A DNA stretch of 64,000 bases from Lachnospiraceae bacterium UBA7784 (GCA_002480925.1 DLDA01000045.1:48760-112759), one strand, 5' to 3'; numbered from the stretch's first letter, positions 9,154-21,040 are shown. Numbers and translations: made by a program. Notes: generated by a model from the sequence alone, not told the origin.

Positions 9154-10083
9154 TCAGATCAGTTCCTTTTTGATCCTGTTCATCTCATATGGTGTATTCT
9201 GATATACATAATAGTTGAGCCAGTTGGTATAAAGGGTATTGGCATGTCCTCTCCACTGCAGGAGCGGCTTCTTATTCATATCATTACCAGGATAATAGTT
9301 CACCGGCATATCAATAGGAATTCCCTTTGCCAGATCCCTTCTGTACTCCTTGTCAAGAGTCATCCTGTCATACTCAGGATGTCCCATACAGTAGATCTCA
9401 CTTCCATCACAGGTCGTAGCCAGAAAGATTCCGGCCTCATTGGATTCGGCAAGGATTATGAACCTGTCATCCTTTCTTACCGCCTCATCATCCACCTCTG
9501 TATTTCTGGAATGAGGAGCCCAGAATATATCATCAAAGCCTCTTACCAGCGGCACCTTCCTGTGGGAAACCCTGTGAGGATAGACGCCGAAAAGCTTCTT
9601 CGGAAGCGTGATCTTGTCGATCCCGTAATAATAATACATTGCTGCCTGAGCGCCCCAGCAGAGGAACATGGTACTGGTCACATTCTGTCTGGCCCAGTCA
9701 AGTATCCGGGTGAATTCCTCCCAGTAATCGACCTCCTCAAATGGCATAAGCTCGACAGGCGCACCTGTGACTATAAAGCCGTCCATCTGGCGATCCTTTA
9801 TATCATCATATGTCTCATAGAACTTATTCAGATGGCTCCTTGATGTATGAGTTGCCAGATGTGATTTGGTACAGACAAAGGTCACATCTATCTGCAGCGG
9901 TGTATTTGAAAGAGAACGCAGAAGAGCAAGCTCGGTTTCCTCCTTGAGAGGCATAAGATTAAGGATACCTATCTCGATCGGGCGGATGTCCTGGTGCATT
10001 GCCCGGTTCTCGTCCATAAGAAAGATATTCTCCTGTTCAAGTATCTCATTGACCGGCATATCAGCCTGAGTTCTGATCGGCAT
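9154..10083 (-). CDS. metA: Homoserine O-acyltransferase (MetA family, probably acetyl-CoA)
   Basis: MetA-type homoserine acyltransferase (309 aa), first committed step of methionine synthesis. The start is the ATG at 10083, with AAAGGAG upstream and the typical M-P-I N-terminus. The catalytic Cys is in MFLCWGAQA; the His/Glu of the triad lie in the C-terminal half (GHPEYDR). The specificity loop reads T-G-A-P-V-E-L: a Glu at this site is reported to mark acetyl-CoA users (Bacillus cereus MetA), whereas E. coli has Gly for succinyl-CoA. I therefore favour O-acetyltransferase. It is the last gene after ligA; no SAM riboswitch is visible in the 66-nt spacer. Confidence 0.92.
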   Translation of the reverse strand: MPIRTQADMPVNEILEQENIFLMDENRAMHQDIRPIEIGILNLMPLKEETELALLRSLSNTPLQIDVTFVCTKSHLATHTSRSHLNKFYETYDDIKDRQMDGFIVTGAPVELMPFEEVDYWEEFTRILDWARQNVTSTMFLCWGAQAAMYYYYGIDKITLPKKLFGVYPHRVSHRKVPLVRGFDDIFWAPHSRNTEVDDEAVRKDDRFIILAESNEAGIFLATTCDGSEIYCMGHPEYDRMTLDKEYRRDLAKGIPIDMPVNYYPGNDMNKKPLLQWRGHANTLYTNWLNYYVYQNTPYEMNRIKKELI

Positions 10084-10149
10084 AATCTGCTCCTTTCTCT
10101 CATCTTTTCCTACTATCATTACACTTAAGCCATGACAATGCAATATTCA

Positions 10150-12874
<2,725 letters not shown>

Positions 12875-12875
<1 letters not shown>

Positions 12876-14164
12876 TACTTAAGATACTCCGTCTTGACAT
12901 ATCCCTTCTTATGATGATACGAAACCTTGGTCCAGCCGTCATCACGGTTCTTTATTACGAGGACCTTTTCTCCCGCATAGGCGAGATTGATCCTTTTAGC
13001 ATCCGTATCAGGCTTCTTCCTGATATTAAGCGTATCCTTAAGGATAAGCTTCTTCCCCTCCTTCGGCTTCTGGGCCTTATCAGATTTCTCAGATGAAGAC
13101 GATGACGACTTTACCTTCTTCAGATACATCTTCCTGATGTATCCTGTCTTATCATTGTACTTGACCTTCATCCACTTGCCCTTGTCCTTTATCTTTGTGA
13201 CCTTAGTTCCCTTGGCAAGTGTCTTTATGATATCTGAATTTACTGAGGAGTGCTTTCTCAGATTGGTCTTTGTCTTTGTCTTGTAAAGAGGCTTTCCGGA
13301 ATCCTTACTCTCTGTGCTCTCTTCCTTCTTTTCCTCTTCCTTCTTAGCTGCCTTTTCCTCTTCCTTCTTCTTTGCCTCCTCTGCCTTCTTCTTTGCCTCC
13401 TCTGCCTTCTTCGCCTTCTTCGCGACTACTCTGTACTTTGCCTGCCATGACTTCACCTTCTTAGGGTAGGTCTTAGTCATGAATTCATCAAAGTCCTTGT
13501 CAGAAAGTGAGATCTCGTTATACTCCTTCTGCACCTTGGTTTGCAGATCGACAACATCCTTCTGCTCCTCAAATGAGGCTATTGCAGAAACGACCTTAGG
13601 ATCCATCACATTCTCACGGTTGGTCTGGTTGAATGAGCTGTATAAATTATTTATCCTGAGCGCGCCGTCACTTCCCTGCTCCACATAGAAGAAATCAAGT
13701 CCCGGTGCCGCAGACTTAAGTCCCTTGAAGTGCATATTGACATAGGCCGAGACAAGCCATGACGTCTCGCTTACTCCCTTTTTCGTATAGATCTGTTCTA
13801 TATCATAGGAATCGACTATGGAGCTCATGAACCTGATATAGCTCTTCTCCATATCTGAGATAGGATCGGCGATCTTTGCCAGATCATCCGTATCGCCTGC
13901 CGCATAGTCCTTATAATATGATTCAAGCAGATCATGCAGCTGTGACCCCTTCTTCTCCTTCTTGTAGGCTGTCTTTTCTGTCTTACCTGAGCCCCCTGAA
14001 ATGCCTGCATCTCCTGAGGAAGCGCTTCCTCCGTAATGACTTATGCTTCCGGGGCCTTCGGATAGCACCACAGATACGATTACCAGTAGAATAACTGACA
14101 GCACTATCGCTTCTATATGTCTCTTGTTATAAAAAAACTTCTTTATCTCATCCAGGAATTTCAT
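12875..14164 (-). CDS. Membrane-anchored protein with two bacterial SH3 domains
   Basis: 429 aa from the ATG at 14164 (GGAG 7 nt upstream); an in-frame extension to 14356 crosses the promoter and is rejected. A short cytoplasmic head is followed by one membrane segment (about 18-38), an extracytoplasmic domain of about 200 aa that I do not recognise, a Lys/Glu/Ala-rich coiled coil (about 250-290), then two bacterial SH3 modules (about 300-360 and 370-429) with the phrases LRKHSSVNSDIIKTL and LNIRKKPDTDA. SH3b domains often bind peptidoglycan, so a wall-associated role is likely but undefined. It leads the operon with the pseudouridine synthase and ligA. Confidence 0.8.
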
Positions 14165-14237
14165 TATCCTTCTCCAATCCTGATACTTTATGATTCCCAT
14201 AACCTTGCTCTCACAAAAGTCACAGTTACAGTTAACG

Positions 14238-14266
14238 ATTATAACACATTTGTAACAGATGCACAA
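14238..14266 (-). promoter_or_regulatory. Extended -10 promoter for the SH3-protein operon
   Basis: Minus strand TTGTGC (14261-14266), 17-bp spacer, TATAAT (14238-14243) with TG one base before the -10. It lies directly downstream of the terminator at 14284-14310. Confidence 0.7.
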
Positions 14267-14283
14267 TTCCCACCAGTTATGAT

Positions 14284-14310
14284 AAAACAAAAGAGCCCCG
14301 GGCGGGGCTC
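14284..14310 (-). terminator. Intrinsic terminator insulating the SH3 operon
   Basis: GC-only core stem GAGCCCC / GGGGCTC (14293-14299, 14304-14310) with a 4-nt loop, followed on the minus strand by TTTTGTTTT. It ends transcripts entering from the AAA-ATPase side. Confidence 0.85.
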
Positions 14311-14454
14311 CTTGTAAAAGAGGGGGAGTATGAAAAACGAAAACAATTTCCATCAAAGGGTTTGTCCCTTTGACAATTCATATGATACAGCCCTATTGTG
14401 ATAAAAGTGTGATCATATGGTTAAAACATAGTAAAAAAAGACCCGGGCCAGGAA
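14311..14454 (-). other. Non-coding segment with stem-loop, downstream of AAA-ATPase gene
   Basis: No convincing ORF. It holds a perfect 8-bp stem TCAAAGGG / CCCTTTGA (14353-14373, 5-nt loop) and ends in the strong terminator at 14284-14310. It could be a 3' untranslated region or a small RNA. A weak extended -10-like TG-TATCAT precedes the stem-loop on the minus strand. Confidence 0.4.
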
Positions 14455-14456
14455 TC
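14433..14456 (-). terminator. Weak terminator after AAA-ATPase gene
   Basis: Starting at the stop codon, a short stem GATTCC / GGGTC with two G-T pairs precedes TTTTTTT. The stem is poor, so read-through to the better terminator at 14284-14310 is likely. Confidence 0.35.
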
Positions 14457-15681
14457 ATAATACTCCCACAGGGCACAACCAGGCTTTTCTGTTTATAGGG
14501 ATCAGCTTATCATTCAGGCATAACACGATACCAGGTTCTACTATCATACCTGTTTTATCCAGAGCTTGAAAATTCTTATCTGGATGGGCTGGAGCCATGC
14601 TCTTTTTTATCTCGATCGGCCAGATCTTTCCTGAACGACAGATCACCAGATCTATCTCCTTCTGATCCTTGTCCCGGTAATAGTATAAATCCGGATCTTG
14701 GCCTGCATTAAAATAGCTTTTTACAATCTCTGAAACCACATATGTCTCAAAGAAGGCTCCACTCATGGCACCGACGCTTAATGTTTCCGGATCGGGCCAC
14801 CTTGTCAGATAAGCAGCCAGACCTGTATCCATAAAGTAGACCTTAGGAGTCTTTACCAGCCTCTTCGTTATATTATTGGAGTATGGCCGCAGAAGATAGA
14901 TAATACCTGAGCTCTCCAGAATGCTGACCCATTCCTTTGCTGTAGGAGCTGATATACCTATATCTGATGCTATTCTGGAATAATTCAGTTCCTGTGCCGT
15001 ATGAGCTGCCATATAAACAAGAAAATCCGAAAATTCCCTTAGCTTACCGATCTGTGCATAGCCACGTATATCCTTTTCCAGATATGTATCCACGTAATCA
15101 GAATAATACCGTTCCGGCTCGATCTCTGATGTGATTATGCGTGGCATCCCTCCCTCAAATATCCTTCCAAACACCTGTGATAGTGATGGAGCCTCCACCC
15201 CATCAACTCTCCTTTTTATTTCTTCAATCTCAGGGTCAAATACCCAGGCTTCCCGTCCGGCTATCTCAGCTGATGAGAGTGATGACATATCAAAAATGCC
15301 AACTCTCCCGGCCAGGGATTCAGAGGCATTTTTCATCATTGAAAACTTCTGTGATCCGGTAAGCCAGAATAGTCCGGCATTGTCATCTCCATTCAGCTCC
15401 CTGCTGTCAACTATATGCTTAATCTCCAGCAGGATCTCAGGTACACGCTGGAATTCATCGATCAGCACCGGCGGCCTGTAGGTCTCAAAGAACAGGGCAG
15501 GATCCGTTTCCGCAAGCCGTCTGGCATTTATATCATCCAGACTGACATAGGTACGGTCCTTCTCCTTTATATGATACAGCATGGTTGATTTCCCTACCTG
15601 ACGCTGACCACAAAGCATGATAACCGGATACAATGCTGAGTATTTCCTGATCTGTGATTGCAAATGACGCTCGATATACAT
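14455..15681 (-). CDS. AAA family ATPase with C-terminal DUF4143
   Basis: 408-aa AAA_14/DUF4143 ATPase. The Walker A region reads LCGQRQVGKSTML. Walker B/sensor phrases VLIDEFQRVPEIL and LFWLTGSQKFSMM follow in the first 180 residues. Next come a winged-helix-like segment (YSRIASDIGISAPTAKEW) and a C-terminal nuclease-like fold ending D-L-V-I-C-R-S-G-K-I-W-P-I-E-I-K-K, resembling a PD-(D/E)xK core. The family is very common in anaerobes, its function unknown, and its distribution patchy. It has its own promoter and terminator and no functional partner nearby. Confidence 0.9.
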   Translation of the reverse strand: MYIERHLQSQIRKYSALYPVIMLCGQRQVGKSTMLYHIKEKDRTYVSLDDINARRLAETDPALFFETYRPPVLIDEFQRVPEILLEIKHIVDSRELNGDDNAGLFWLTGSQKFSMMKNASESLAGRVGIFDMSSLSSAEIAGREAWVFDPEIEEIKRRVDGVEAPSLSQVFGRIFEGGMPRIITSEIEPERYYSDYVDTYLEKDIRGYAQIGKLREFSDFLVYMAAHTAQELNYSRIASDIGISAPTAKEWVSILESSGIIYLLRPYSNNITKRLVKTPKVYFMDTGLAAYLTRWPDPETLSVGAMSGAFFETYVVSEIVKSYFNAGQDPDLYYYRDKDQKEIDLVICRSGKIWPIEIKKSMAPAHPDKNFQALDKTGMIVEPGIVLCLNDKLIPINRKAWLCPVGVL

Positions 15682-15720
15682 ATTGCCTCCCTGCTTCTGA
15701 CAAATCTAAAGTCTGACTTT

Positions 15721-15749
15721 ATTATATATGGATTTTCAGAGCGAATCAA
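15721..15749 (-). promoter_or_regulatory. Promoter for AAA-ATPase gene
   Basis: Minus strand TTGATT (15744-15749), 17-bp spacer, TATAAT (15721-15726), about 40 bp before the ATG; SD GGGAGG is also present. Nothing else is visible in 15750-15909. Confidence 0.75.
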
Positions 15750-15909
15750 GTATCGATTATCCTCAATTTCCCTCTGCACACTCCTCAAAAGGCTGGAATT
15801 AATAATGAACTGGAAGAATCCACATGCTTTTACCTCGTGTACGATCCATGAACGAACTCTCTGCCAAAAGTACCAGGCACTGGGATTCTAAAGCCATATT
15901 CTTTCCTAT

Positions 15910-15939
15910 AAAAAAAAGAACTGCCACATCAGCGGCAGT
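15910..15939 (-). terminator. Terminator of tRNA-Arg unit
   Basis: Stem ACTGCC / GGCAGT (15920-15925, 15934-15939) followed on the minus strand by TTCTTTTTTT, 8 nt after the tRNA 3' end. Confidence 0.85.
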
Positions 15940-15946
15940 AAAAAAA

Positions 15947-16020
15947 TGTAGACGATGGGATTCGAACCCACGACCTTCAGAGTCGGAGTCTGACGCGCTA
16001 TCCAGCTGCGCTACGCCTAC
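15947..16020 (-). tRNA. tRNA-Arg (anticodon CCG)
   Basis: 74-nt cloverleaf: acceptor GTAGGCG / CGTCTAC, discriminator A, D-stem GCGC / GCGC, anticodon stem TCAGA / TCTGA with loop CTCCGAC (anticodon CCG, reading CGG), and T-arm GTGGG-TTCGAAT-CCCAT. CCA is not encoded. Confidence 0.95.
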
Positions 16021-16056
16021 AGGTATGGTGTCCCATAAAGGCAACCGTGCCTTTGT

Positions 16057-16085
16057 ATGATATCAGTATGGTCCTACTTTGTCAA
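16057..16085 (-). promoter_or_regulatory. Promoter for tRNA-Arg
   Basis: Minus strand TTGACA (16080-16085), 17-bp spacer, TATCAT (16057-16062). The -35 lies inside the last codons of aroK. A 7-bp stem AAAGGCA / TGCCTTT (16037-16054) falls in the pre-tRNA leader. Confidence 0.75.
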
Positions 16086-16577
16086 GACAGCCAGTATTCT
16101 GGAGGCCACCTCAGCAGGTGTCAGGCCATCGGTCGCGACCGTGATATCAGAGGCCCTGCTATAGGCCTCCTCCCTCTCTGCCATAAGCTCCCTTATACGG
16201 GAGAGCGGATCGGGGCTCATAAGAAGAGGGCGGTTACTGTCCCCCTTCACCCTGTCATATACTGTCCTGGCATCTGCGCTGAGGCGGATCACCCTTCCGC
16301 TCTTTTTCATAAGGATGACATTCTCATCTCTTAAAACAGCGCCGCCTCCGCACGATACGACCGCATCCTTTGTATCCCCTGAGAGATCCCTGAACACGGC
16401 AGTCTCTATTTCCCGAAAGCCTCTCTCTCCCTCTTTTGCAAAAATATCGGGGATCGACATGCCCTCCCTGTCTACGATAAGCTGGTCGGTATCAAGAAAT
16501 GGAAAGCCAAGTAAGCCTGCAAGTTCTATTCCTGTGGATGTCTTGCCACATCCCATAAATCCGATAAGATATATCAT
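16074..16577 (-). CDS. aroK: Shikimate kinase
   Basis: 167-aa P-loop kinase phosphorylating shikimate at O3. Walker A GFMGCGKTSTG is at residues about 6-16, with the shikimate-binding D-T-D motif (PFLDTDQLI) and the SCGGGAVLRDE segment. RGFREIE is the substrate-site Arg region. The ATG overlaps the aroD stop by 4 bp. The 3' end contains the tRNA-Arg promoter. Confidence 0.95.
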   Translation of the reverse strand: MIYLIGFMGCGKTSTGIELAGLLGFPFLDTDQLIVDREGMSIPDIFAKEGERGFREIETAVFRDLSGDTKDAVVSCGGGAVLRDENVILMKKSGRVIRLSADARTVYDRVKGDSNRPLLMSPDPLSRIRELMAEREEAYSRASDITVATDGLTPAEVASRILAVLTK

Positions 16578-17329
16578 CTTTTGCCCGCCTCATCAAGGAT
16601 CCTGATCATTTCCTTAAGCTTACGATAGTCAAGCTGGCCGGGAGCGCTGGCCTTACCATCGCATCCAAATGTGATGCATGAGCCAAATGTTCCACCACAT
16701 ACCCTGCTTGAGACTCCAAGCGGTCCCATACTCATCGTGACAAGAGGCTTATCTGGATGAAGAGCATGGAATCTGTAAGTGACCGACAGAAGTGATAAGA
16801 CATCATGAACGGTGCGTGGCATTACAGCAAGCTTTACTATATCAGCTCCTGTATCAGCCATCTCCTCAAGGATCGAATACATCTCCTTCTCATCCGGCGT
16901 CTCAGAAAAATCATGATGTGAGACCACGGATCTCACTCCATTATCCTTTATGGCTTTAAGAAAGGCCTTAAGGTCCGGAAGTGCTCTGTATTCCACATCG
17001 ACAAGATCCACGCAGCTGCTCGAGGCACACTGCATGATAATATCACGATATTCGGATGAGCTTCCTCTGAAGCCTCCGCCCTCCATCTCAGTCCTTAGTG
17101 TCGCAAGAAGTGGAGTATCGGATGCCGCCCCTCTGAGGTCAGAAAGTGCCTGCCCAAGGTCCTTAAGACCTGTGCAGAGATCAATCCTCCATTCAATGAT
17201 ATCAGTCTCCTGGGCCACATGGACGGCATGCTCCACCATTTCCTCCTGTACCGTATCAGTAAGCGGGATACATACAGCCGGGATTCCATTATTTATCTCA
17301 AGATTTCTTATTTTCATATAGCTTTTCAC
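16574..17329 (-). CDS. aroD: 3-dehydroquinate dehydratase, type I
   Basis: Class I DHQ dehydratase (251 aa), a Schiff-base enzyme making 3-dehydroshikimate. Visible are the EWRIDL substrate segment, the catalytic His in SHHDFSETPDEKE, the imine-forming Lys in IVKLAVMPRT and TMSMGPLGVSSRV. The start is uncertain: GTG at 17329 has AGGA only 3 nt away, while ATG at 17317 has a distant SD; I give the longer form. It forms a two-gene unit with aroK, divergent from the DAHP synthase gene. Confidence 0.95.
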   Translation of the reverse strand: MKSYMKIRNLEINNGIPAVCIPLTDTVQEEMVEHAVHVAQETDIIEWRIDLCTGLKDLGQALSDLRGAASDTPLLATLRTEMEGGGFRGSSSEYRDIIMQCASSSCVDLVDVEYRALPDLKAFLKAIKDNGVRSVVSHHDFSETPDEKEMYSILEEMADTGADIVKLAVMPRTVHDVLSLLSVTYRFHALHPDKPLVTMSMGPLGVSSRVCGGTFGSCITFGCDGKASAPGQLDYRKLKEMIRILDEAGKR

Positions 17330-17342
17330 GGTTCCTGGTTGA

Positions 17343-17371
17343 TTGACAAAACTCCTTTAATACTCTATCAT
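17343..17371 (+). promoter_or_regulatory. Promoter for DAHP synthase-aroE
   Basis: TTGACA (17343-17348), 17-bp spacer, TATCAT (17366-17371), 35 bp before the ATG. No trp/T-box-like leader is visible. Confidence 0.75.
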
Positions 17372-17406
17372 AAGAAAGCACTTAATTCAAGGAAAGGGAA
17401 TAACAG

Positions 17407-18438
17407 ATGAGTTTTAATTTCTTAAAGAAAATGCCTACTCCTGAGGAGATAAAGGAGGAGCTTCCTCTCTCAGCGGAGGCCAGAGAGGTGAAGAAAAAAA
17501 GAGACAGAGAGATCGCAGATATAATAACAGGCGCCGATGACAGATTTCTGGCTATTATCGGTCCATGTTCTGCGGACAATGAGGATGCTGTTCTTGAATA
17601 CATCGAAAGGCTCTCAAGAGTAGCTGACAAGATCAAGGATGCTGTACTCGTAGTTCCAAGGATCTATACGAATAAGCCCCGTACTACAGGAGAGGGCTAC
17701 AAGGGTATAGCCTCACAGCCTGACCCTATGGAGAAACCAGATATGATCGCCGGTCTTAAGGCCATGAGGCATATGCATATCAGAGCCATAAGCGAATTCG
17801 GAATGAGCGCAGCAGACGAGATGCTCTATCCTGAGAACTGGGTCTATGTGAATGATCTTCTCTCATATGTTGCAATAGGCGCCAGATCGGTAGAGGATCA
17901 GCACCACAGACTGACAGTTTCCGGATTTGATGTCGCAAGCGGTATGAAGAATCCTACAAGCGGTGATTTCTCTGTAATGCTCAATTCAGTCTATGCTGCC
18001 CAGCATCCGCATCATTTCACCTTTGCCGGCTACGAGGTGGAGACCAGCGGCAATCTTCTGGCTCATACCATTCTCCGCGGAGCCGTAAGCAAGCATGGTA
18101 ACACGACACAGAACTATCATTACGAGGATCTGATCAGACTTCTTTCAATGTATAATGACATGGATATAGTAAATCCTGCTGCTATCATTGATGCCAACCA
18201 TTCCAATTCAGGAAAGCAGTTCAAGCAGCAGATAAGGATCGTTCACGAGGTAATGCACAACCGTCATTTCTCAAGTGATATACACAGCCTTGTCAAGGGT
18301 GTGATGATAGAAAGCTATCTGGTCGAGGGCAATCAGAAAATCTCCGATCATACAACCTACGGCCAGTCGATCACCGATGCCTGCCTGGGTTGGGAGGATA
18401 CTGAGCGTCTTCTCTACGAAATGGCTGAGCAGGCCTGA
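17407..18438 (+). CDS. 3-deoxy-7-phosphoheptulonate synthase (class I alpha)
   Basis: First shikimate-pathway enzyme, condensing PEP and erythrose-4-phosphate (343 aa, AroF/G/H type). Motifs: IIGPCSADN, the PEP-binding phrase YTNKPRTT, EDQHHR, and the metal/substrate segments IDANHSNSGKQFKQQ and MIESYLVEGNQ. The N-terminal extension of about 40 residues is the region that carries the feedback site in E. coli isozymes; which amino acid inhibits cannot be read here. SD AAGGAAAGGG precedes the ATG. aroE follows 10 nt downstream. Confidence 0.95.
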   Translation: MSFNFLKKMPTPEEIKEELPLSAEAREVKKKRDREIADIITGADDRFLAIIGPCSADNEDAVLEYIERLSRVADKIKDAVLVVPRIYTNKPRTTGEGYKGIASQPDPMEKPDMIAGLKAMRHMHIRAISEFGMSAADEMLYPENWVYVNDLLSYVAIGARSVEDQHHRLTVSGFDVASGMKNPTSGDFSVMLNSVYAAQHPHHFTFAGYEVETSGNLLAHTILRGAVSKHGNTTQNYHYEDLIRLLSMYNDMDIVNPAAIIDANHSNSGKQFKQQIRIVHEVMHNRHFSSDIHSLVKGVMIESYLVEGNQKISDHTTYGQSITDACLGWEDTERLLYEMAEQA

Positions 18439-18448
18439 GGAAAAAGAT

Positions 18449-19306
18449 ATGAATATCGATGGTCATACAAGATTATTCTGTCTTCTCGGACATCCGGCCA
18501 GACACAGCATTTCCCCTATCATGCATACGACTGCCGCAGAACTTCTAGGCATAAATATGGTATATCTGGCCTTCGATATTGAGCCTGACAAGATAGAAGA
18601 GGCTGTCGCATCGCTTCGTCTTATGAACGCAGGCGGATTCAATCTGACCATGCCCTTCAAGCGCTCAGTCATCCCTTTCCTTGACAGGATTACCGAGGCC
18701 TCACGTCTGTCGGGCTCTGTAAATACTGTGGTAAATAATGACGGTGAGCTCATCGGTGATACCACAGACGGGACCGGTTATCTGGATTCGCTTTCAGATG
18801 CCGGCTTCGATTATCACGGTAAAAAGATGACTCTTCTCGGCGCCGGTGGTGCTGCGACATCCATTGCAGTATCCGCCGCCCTTTCCGGGCTAAGGGAGAT
18901 CGATATCTTAAAGCGCAGAAACAAGACCTACGGATCAGTACAGGATTTTGTCGACAGACTGTCGGCAGAAACAGATTGTAATGTCCGCCTCTTCCCAATG
19001 GAGGATATGGACGCCATGAGAGCTTCTATCGCTTCCTCAGATATCCTGACAAATGCCACAAACGTCGGCATGGAGGATGATAAAAATAGTCTTGTTCCAA
19101 AGGAGCTTCTGCGTCCTTCGCTTTTTGTATCAGATATCATATACCATCCCTGTGAAACCACTCTTCTTTCCTATGCCAGGGAAATGGGCTGCCGCTATGC
19201 CAATGGCAGATATATGCTCCTGTTTCAGGGAGCATCATCATTCTATGAATGGACGGGACAAAGGATGCCGGTCTCCGATATAAAGAGACTTGTCTTTGAT
19301 AAATAG
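18449..19306 (+). CDS. aroE: Shikimate dehydrogenase
   Basis: 285-aa NADP-dependent shikimate dehydrogenase. The start at 18449 follows TGAGGAAA; an in-frame ATG at 18377 lies inside the upstream gene. The substrate domain shows GHPARHSISPIMH and the catalytic Lys in NLTMPFKRSV, with Asp in DGTGYLDSL. The Rossmann motif LLGAGGAATSI follows. Its stop codon (19304-19306) overlaps the first base pairs of a 38-bp palindrome. Confidence 0.95.
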   Translation: MNIDGHTRLFCLLGHPARHSISPIMHTTAAELLGINMVYLAFDIEPDKIEEAVASLRLMNAGGFNLTMPFKRSVIPFLDRITEASRLSGSVNTVVNNDGELIGDTTDGTGYLDSLSDAGFDYHGKKMTLLGAGGAATSIAVSAALSGLREIDILKRRNKTYGSVQDFVDRLSAETDCNVRLFPMEDMDAMRASIASSDILTNATNVGMEDDKNSLVPKELLRPSLFVSDIIYHPCETTLLSYAREMGCRYANGRYMLLFQGASSFYEWTGQRMPVSDIKRLVFDK

Positions 19307-19342
19307 AGCCACCCAATTCTCATATGAGAATTGGGTGGCTCT
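19305..19342. repeat. Perfect 38-bp palindrome between convergent aroE and pyrG
   Basis: Two 19-base arms meet at CATATG with no unpaired base in the DNA palindrome: AGAGCCACCCAATTC through TCTCATATGAGA to GAATTGGGTGGCTCT. It begins inside the aroE stop codon. Neither strand has a proper T-run after it (ATATTAAAG / ATTTATC), so it is not a textbook intrinsic terminator, although it may still stop or stabilise both convergent transcripts. Confidence 0.85.
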
Positions 19343-19404
19343 ATATTAAAGTCTTTCAATGCCTTCACTAATTAAATTAGCATTAATCCATGATCCCTGT
19401 CTTT

Positions 19405-21009
19405 TTATTTACTTACGCATGCTGTTATAAATTCTCTGAACAGAGGATGCGCCTTATTAGGACGGCTCTTGAACTCAGGATGGAACTGGACTCCGACATG
19501 GAAACGGTTCTTAGGCTCCTCAACAGCCTCAACTATAGAACCATCCGGAGAGGTTCCGGAAATCTTAAGTCCTGCCTTAGTAAGCGTCTCCTTGTATTCA
19601 TTATTGAACTCGAATCTGTGTCTGTGACGCTCATCTACCTGATGCTGTCCATATGCCTTCTCGAGCATGGTACCCTTTACGATCTTGCAAGGATATGCTC
19701 CAAGACGCATTGTGCCGCCCTTTCTAACTATCCGCATCTGCTCTTCCATCAGATCGATGACCAGATGCTTTCCATTCTCATCAAATTCACGGCTGTTGGC
19801 ATCATCAATCCCAACCACGTCACGGGCATACTCTATCACTGATATCTGCATTCCAAGGCAAATACCAAGGTAAGGGATATCATTTTCTCTGGCATATCTG
19901 CAGGCTGTAACCATGCCCTCGATACCTCTTTCGCCAAAGCCTCCCGGAACCACCATTCCATCGAGTCCTTTCAGGGTATCGGCTACATTCTCATCTGTGA
20001 TCTTCTCTGAATCGATCCATGTTATCTCTACATTGGCATCATTTTCATATCCGCCGTGATAGAGTGCCTCTCTTACAGAGAGGTATGCATCATGCAGAGC
20101 TACGTACTTTCCCACTATTCCGACCTTCACACTCTTCTTCAGATTATGAATCCTCTTGACAAGATTCTGCCATTCTGTCAGATCAGGCTTCTTGTTTCCG
20201 AGATTCAGCTCACGACAGACTACTGTATCAAGTCCGTTGTCATGGAGCATCAGAGGCGCCTCATAAAGGGATTCCATTGTCGTATTCTCTATGACACAGT
20301 CCTTCTTGACATTACAGAAGAGGCTTATCTTGTCCTTTATGCTCTGCTCGAGCGGCTCATTGGCTCTTGCTACTATTATATCAGGAGAAATTCCAAGTGA
20401 GCGGAGCTCCTTTACCGAATGCTGGGTCGGCTTACTCTTATGCTCATTGGAGCCTGCAAGGAAAGGAACCAGTGTCACATGTATGAAGAGGGTGTTCCCT
20501 GCTCCTCTCTCCAGAGAAACCTGTCTTATGGCTTCAAGGAATGGCTGCGACTCAATATCTCCTGTCGTTCCACCGATCTCTACTATCATGATATCTGCAT
20601 TCGTGCTCTCTGATCCGAGATAGATGAAATGCTTGATCTCATCCGTGATATGAGGAATAACCTGGACTGTCTGTCCCAGGTACTCTCCGGATCTCTCTCG
20701 GTTAAGCACATTCCAGTATACCTTTCCGGATGTCATGTTCGAGAACTTATTCAGGTTCTCATCTATGAACCTCTCGTAATGACCGAGATCAAGGTCTGTC
20801 TCCGCACCATCCTCCGTGACGAACACCTCGCCATGCTGATACGGACTCATAGTACCCGGATCAACATTCATATATGGATCAAGCTTCATTGAAGCGACCT
20901 TATAGCCACGGGTCTTTAACAGTCTACCAAGAGATGCCGCCGTAATTCCTTTTCCAAGTCCTGATACGACACCGCCTGTCACGAAAACAAACTTTGTGTT
21001 CTTAGTCAT
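19405..21009 (-). CDS. pyrG: CTP synthase
   Basis: Glutamine-hydrolysing CTP synthase (534 aa), UTP to CTP. The start at 21009 (AAAGGA 9 nt upstream) gives the canonical [13 protein letters not shown]. An in-frame extension to 21102 runs through a heptamer repeat and is rejected. The synthase domain has [17 protein letters not shown] and [11 protein letters not shown]. The class I glutamine amidotransferase domain has nucleophile Cys in YLGICLGMQ and the His-Glu pair near QFHPEFKS. A 330-nt leader precedes it (see 21010-21379). Confidence 0.97.
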   Translation of the reverse strand: MTKNTKFVFVTGGVVSGLGKGITAASLGRLLKTRGYKVASMKLDPYMNVDPGTMSPYQHGEVFVTEDGAETDLDLGHYERFIDENLNKFSNMTSGKVYWNVLNRERSGEYLGQTVQVIPHITDEIKHFIYLGSESTNADIMIVEIGGTTGDIESQPFLEAIRQVSLERGAGNTLFIHVTLVPFLAGSNEHKSKPTQHSVKELRSLGISPDIIVARANEPLEQSIKDKISLFCNVKKDCVIENTTMESLYEAPLMLHDNGLDTVVCRELNLGNKKPDLTEWQNLVKRIHNLKKSVKVGIVGKYVALHDAYLSVREALYHGGYENDANVEITWIDSEKITDENVADTLKGLDGMVVPGGFGERGIEGMVTACRYARENDIPYLGICLGMQISVIEYARDVVGIDDANSREFDENGKHLVIDLMEEQMRIVRKGGTMRLGAYPCKIVKGTMLEKAYGQHQVDERHRHRFEFNNEYKETLTKAGLKISGTSPDGSIVEAVEEPKNRFHVGVQFHPEFKSRPNKAHPLFREFITACVSK

Positions 21010-21040
21010 GTTATTTTCCTTTCTGGTGGAAGAGGGGATA

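Noticed and set aside
10084..10149. SAM riboswitch or T-box for metA
   Set aside because: The 66-nt spacer is too short and has no conserved core; only a weak promoter-like TTGCAT is visible.
15799..16044. 81-aa minus-strand ORF containing VAQLDSASDSDSEGRGFESH
   Set aside because: It is translation of the tRNA-Arg gene and its flanks; this phrase type is a known artefact of tRNA reading frames.
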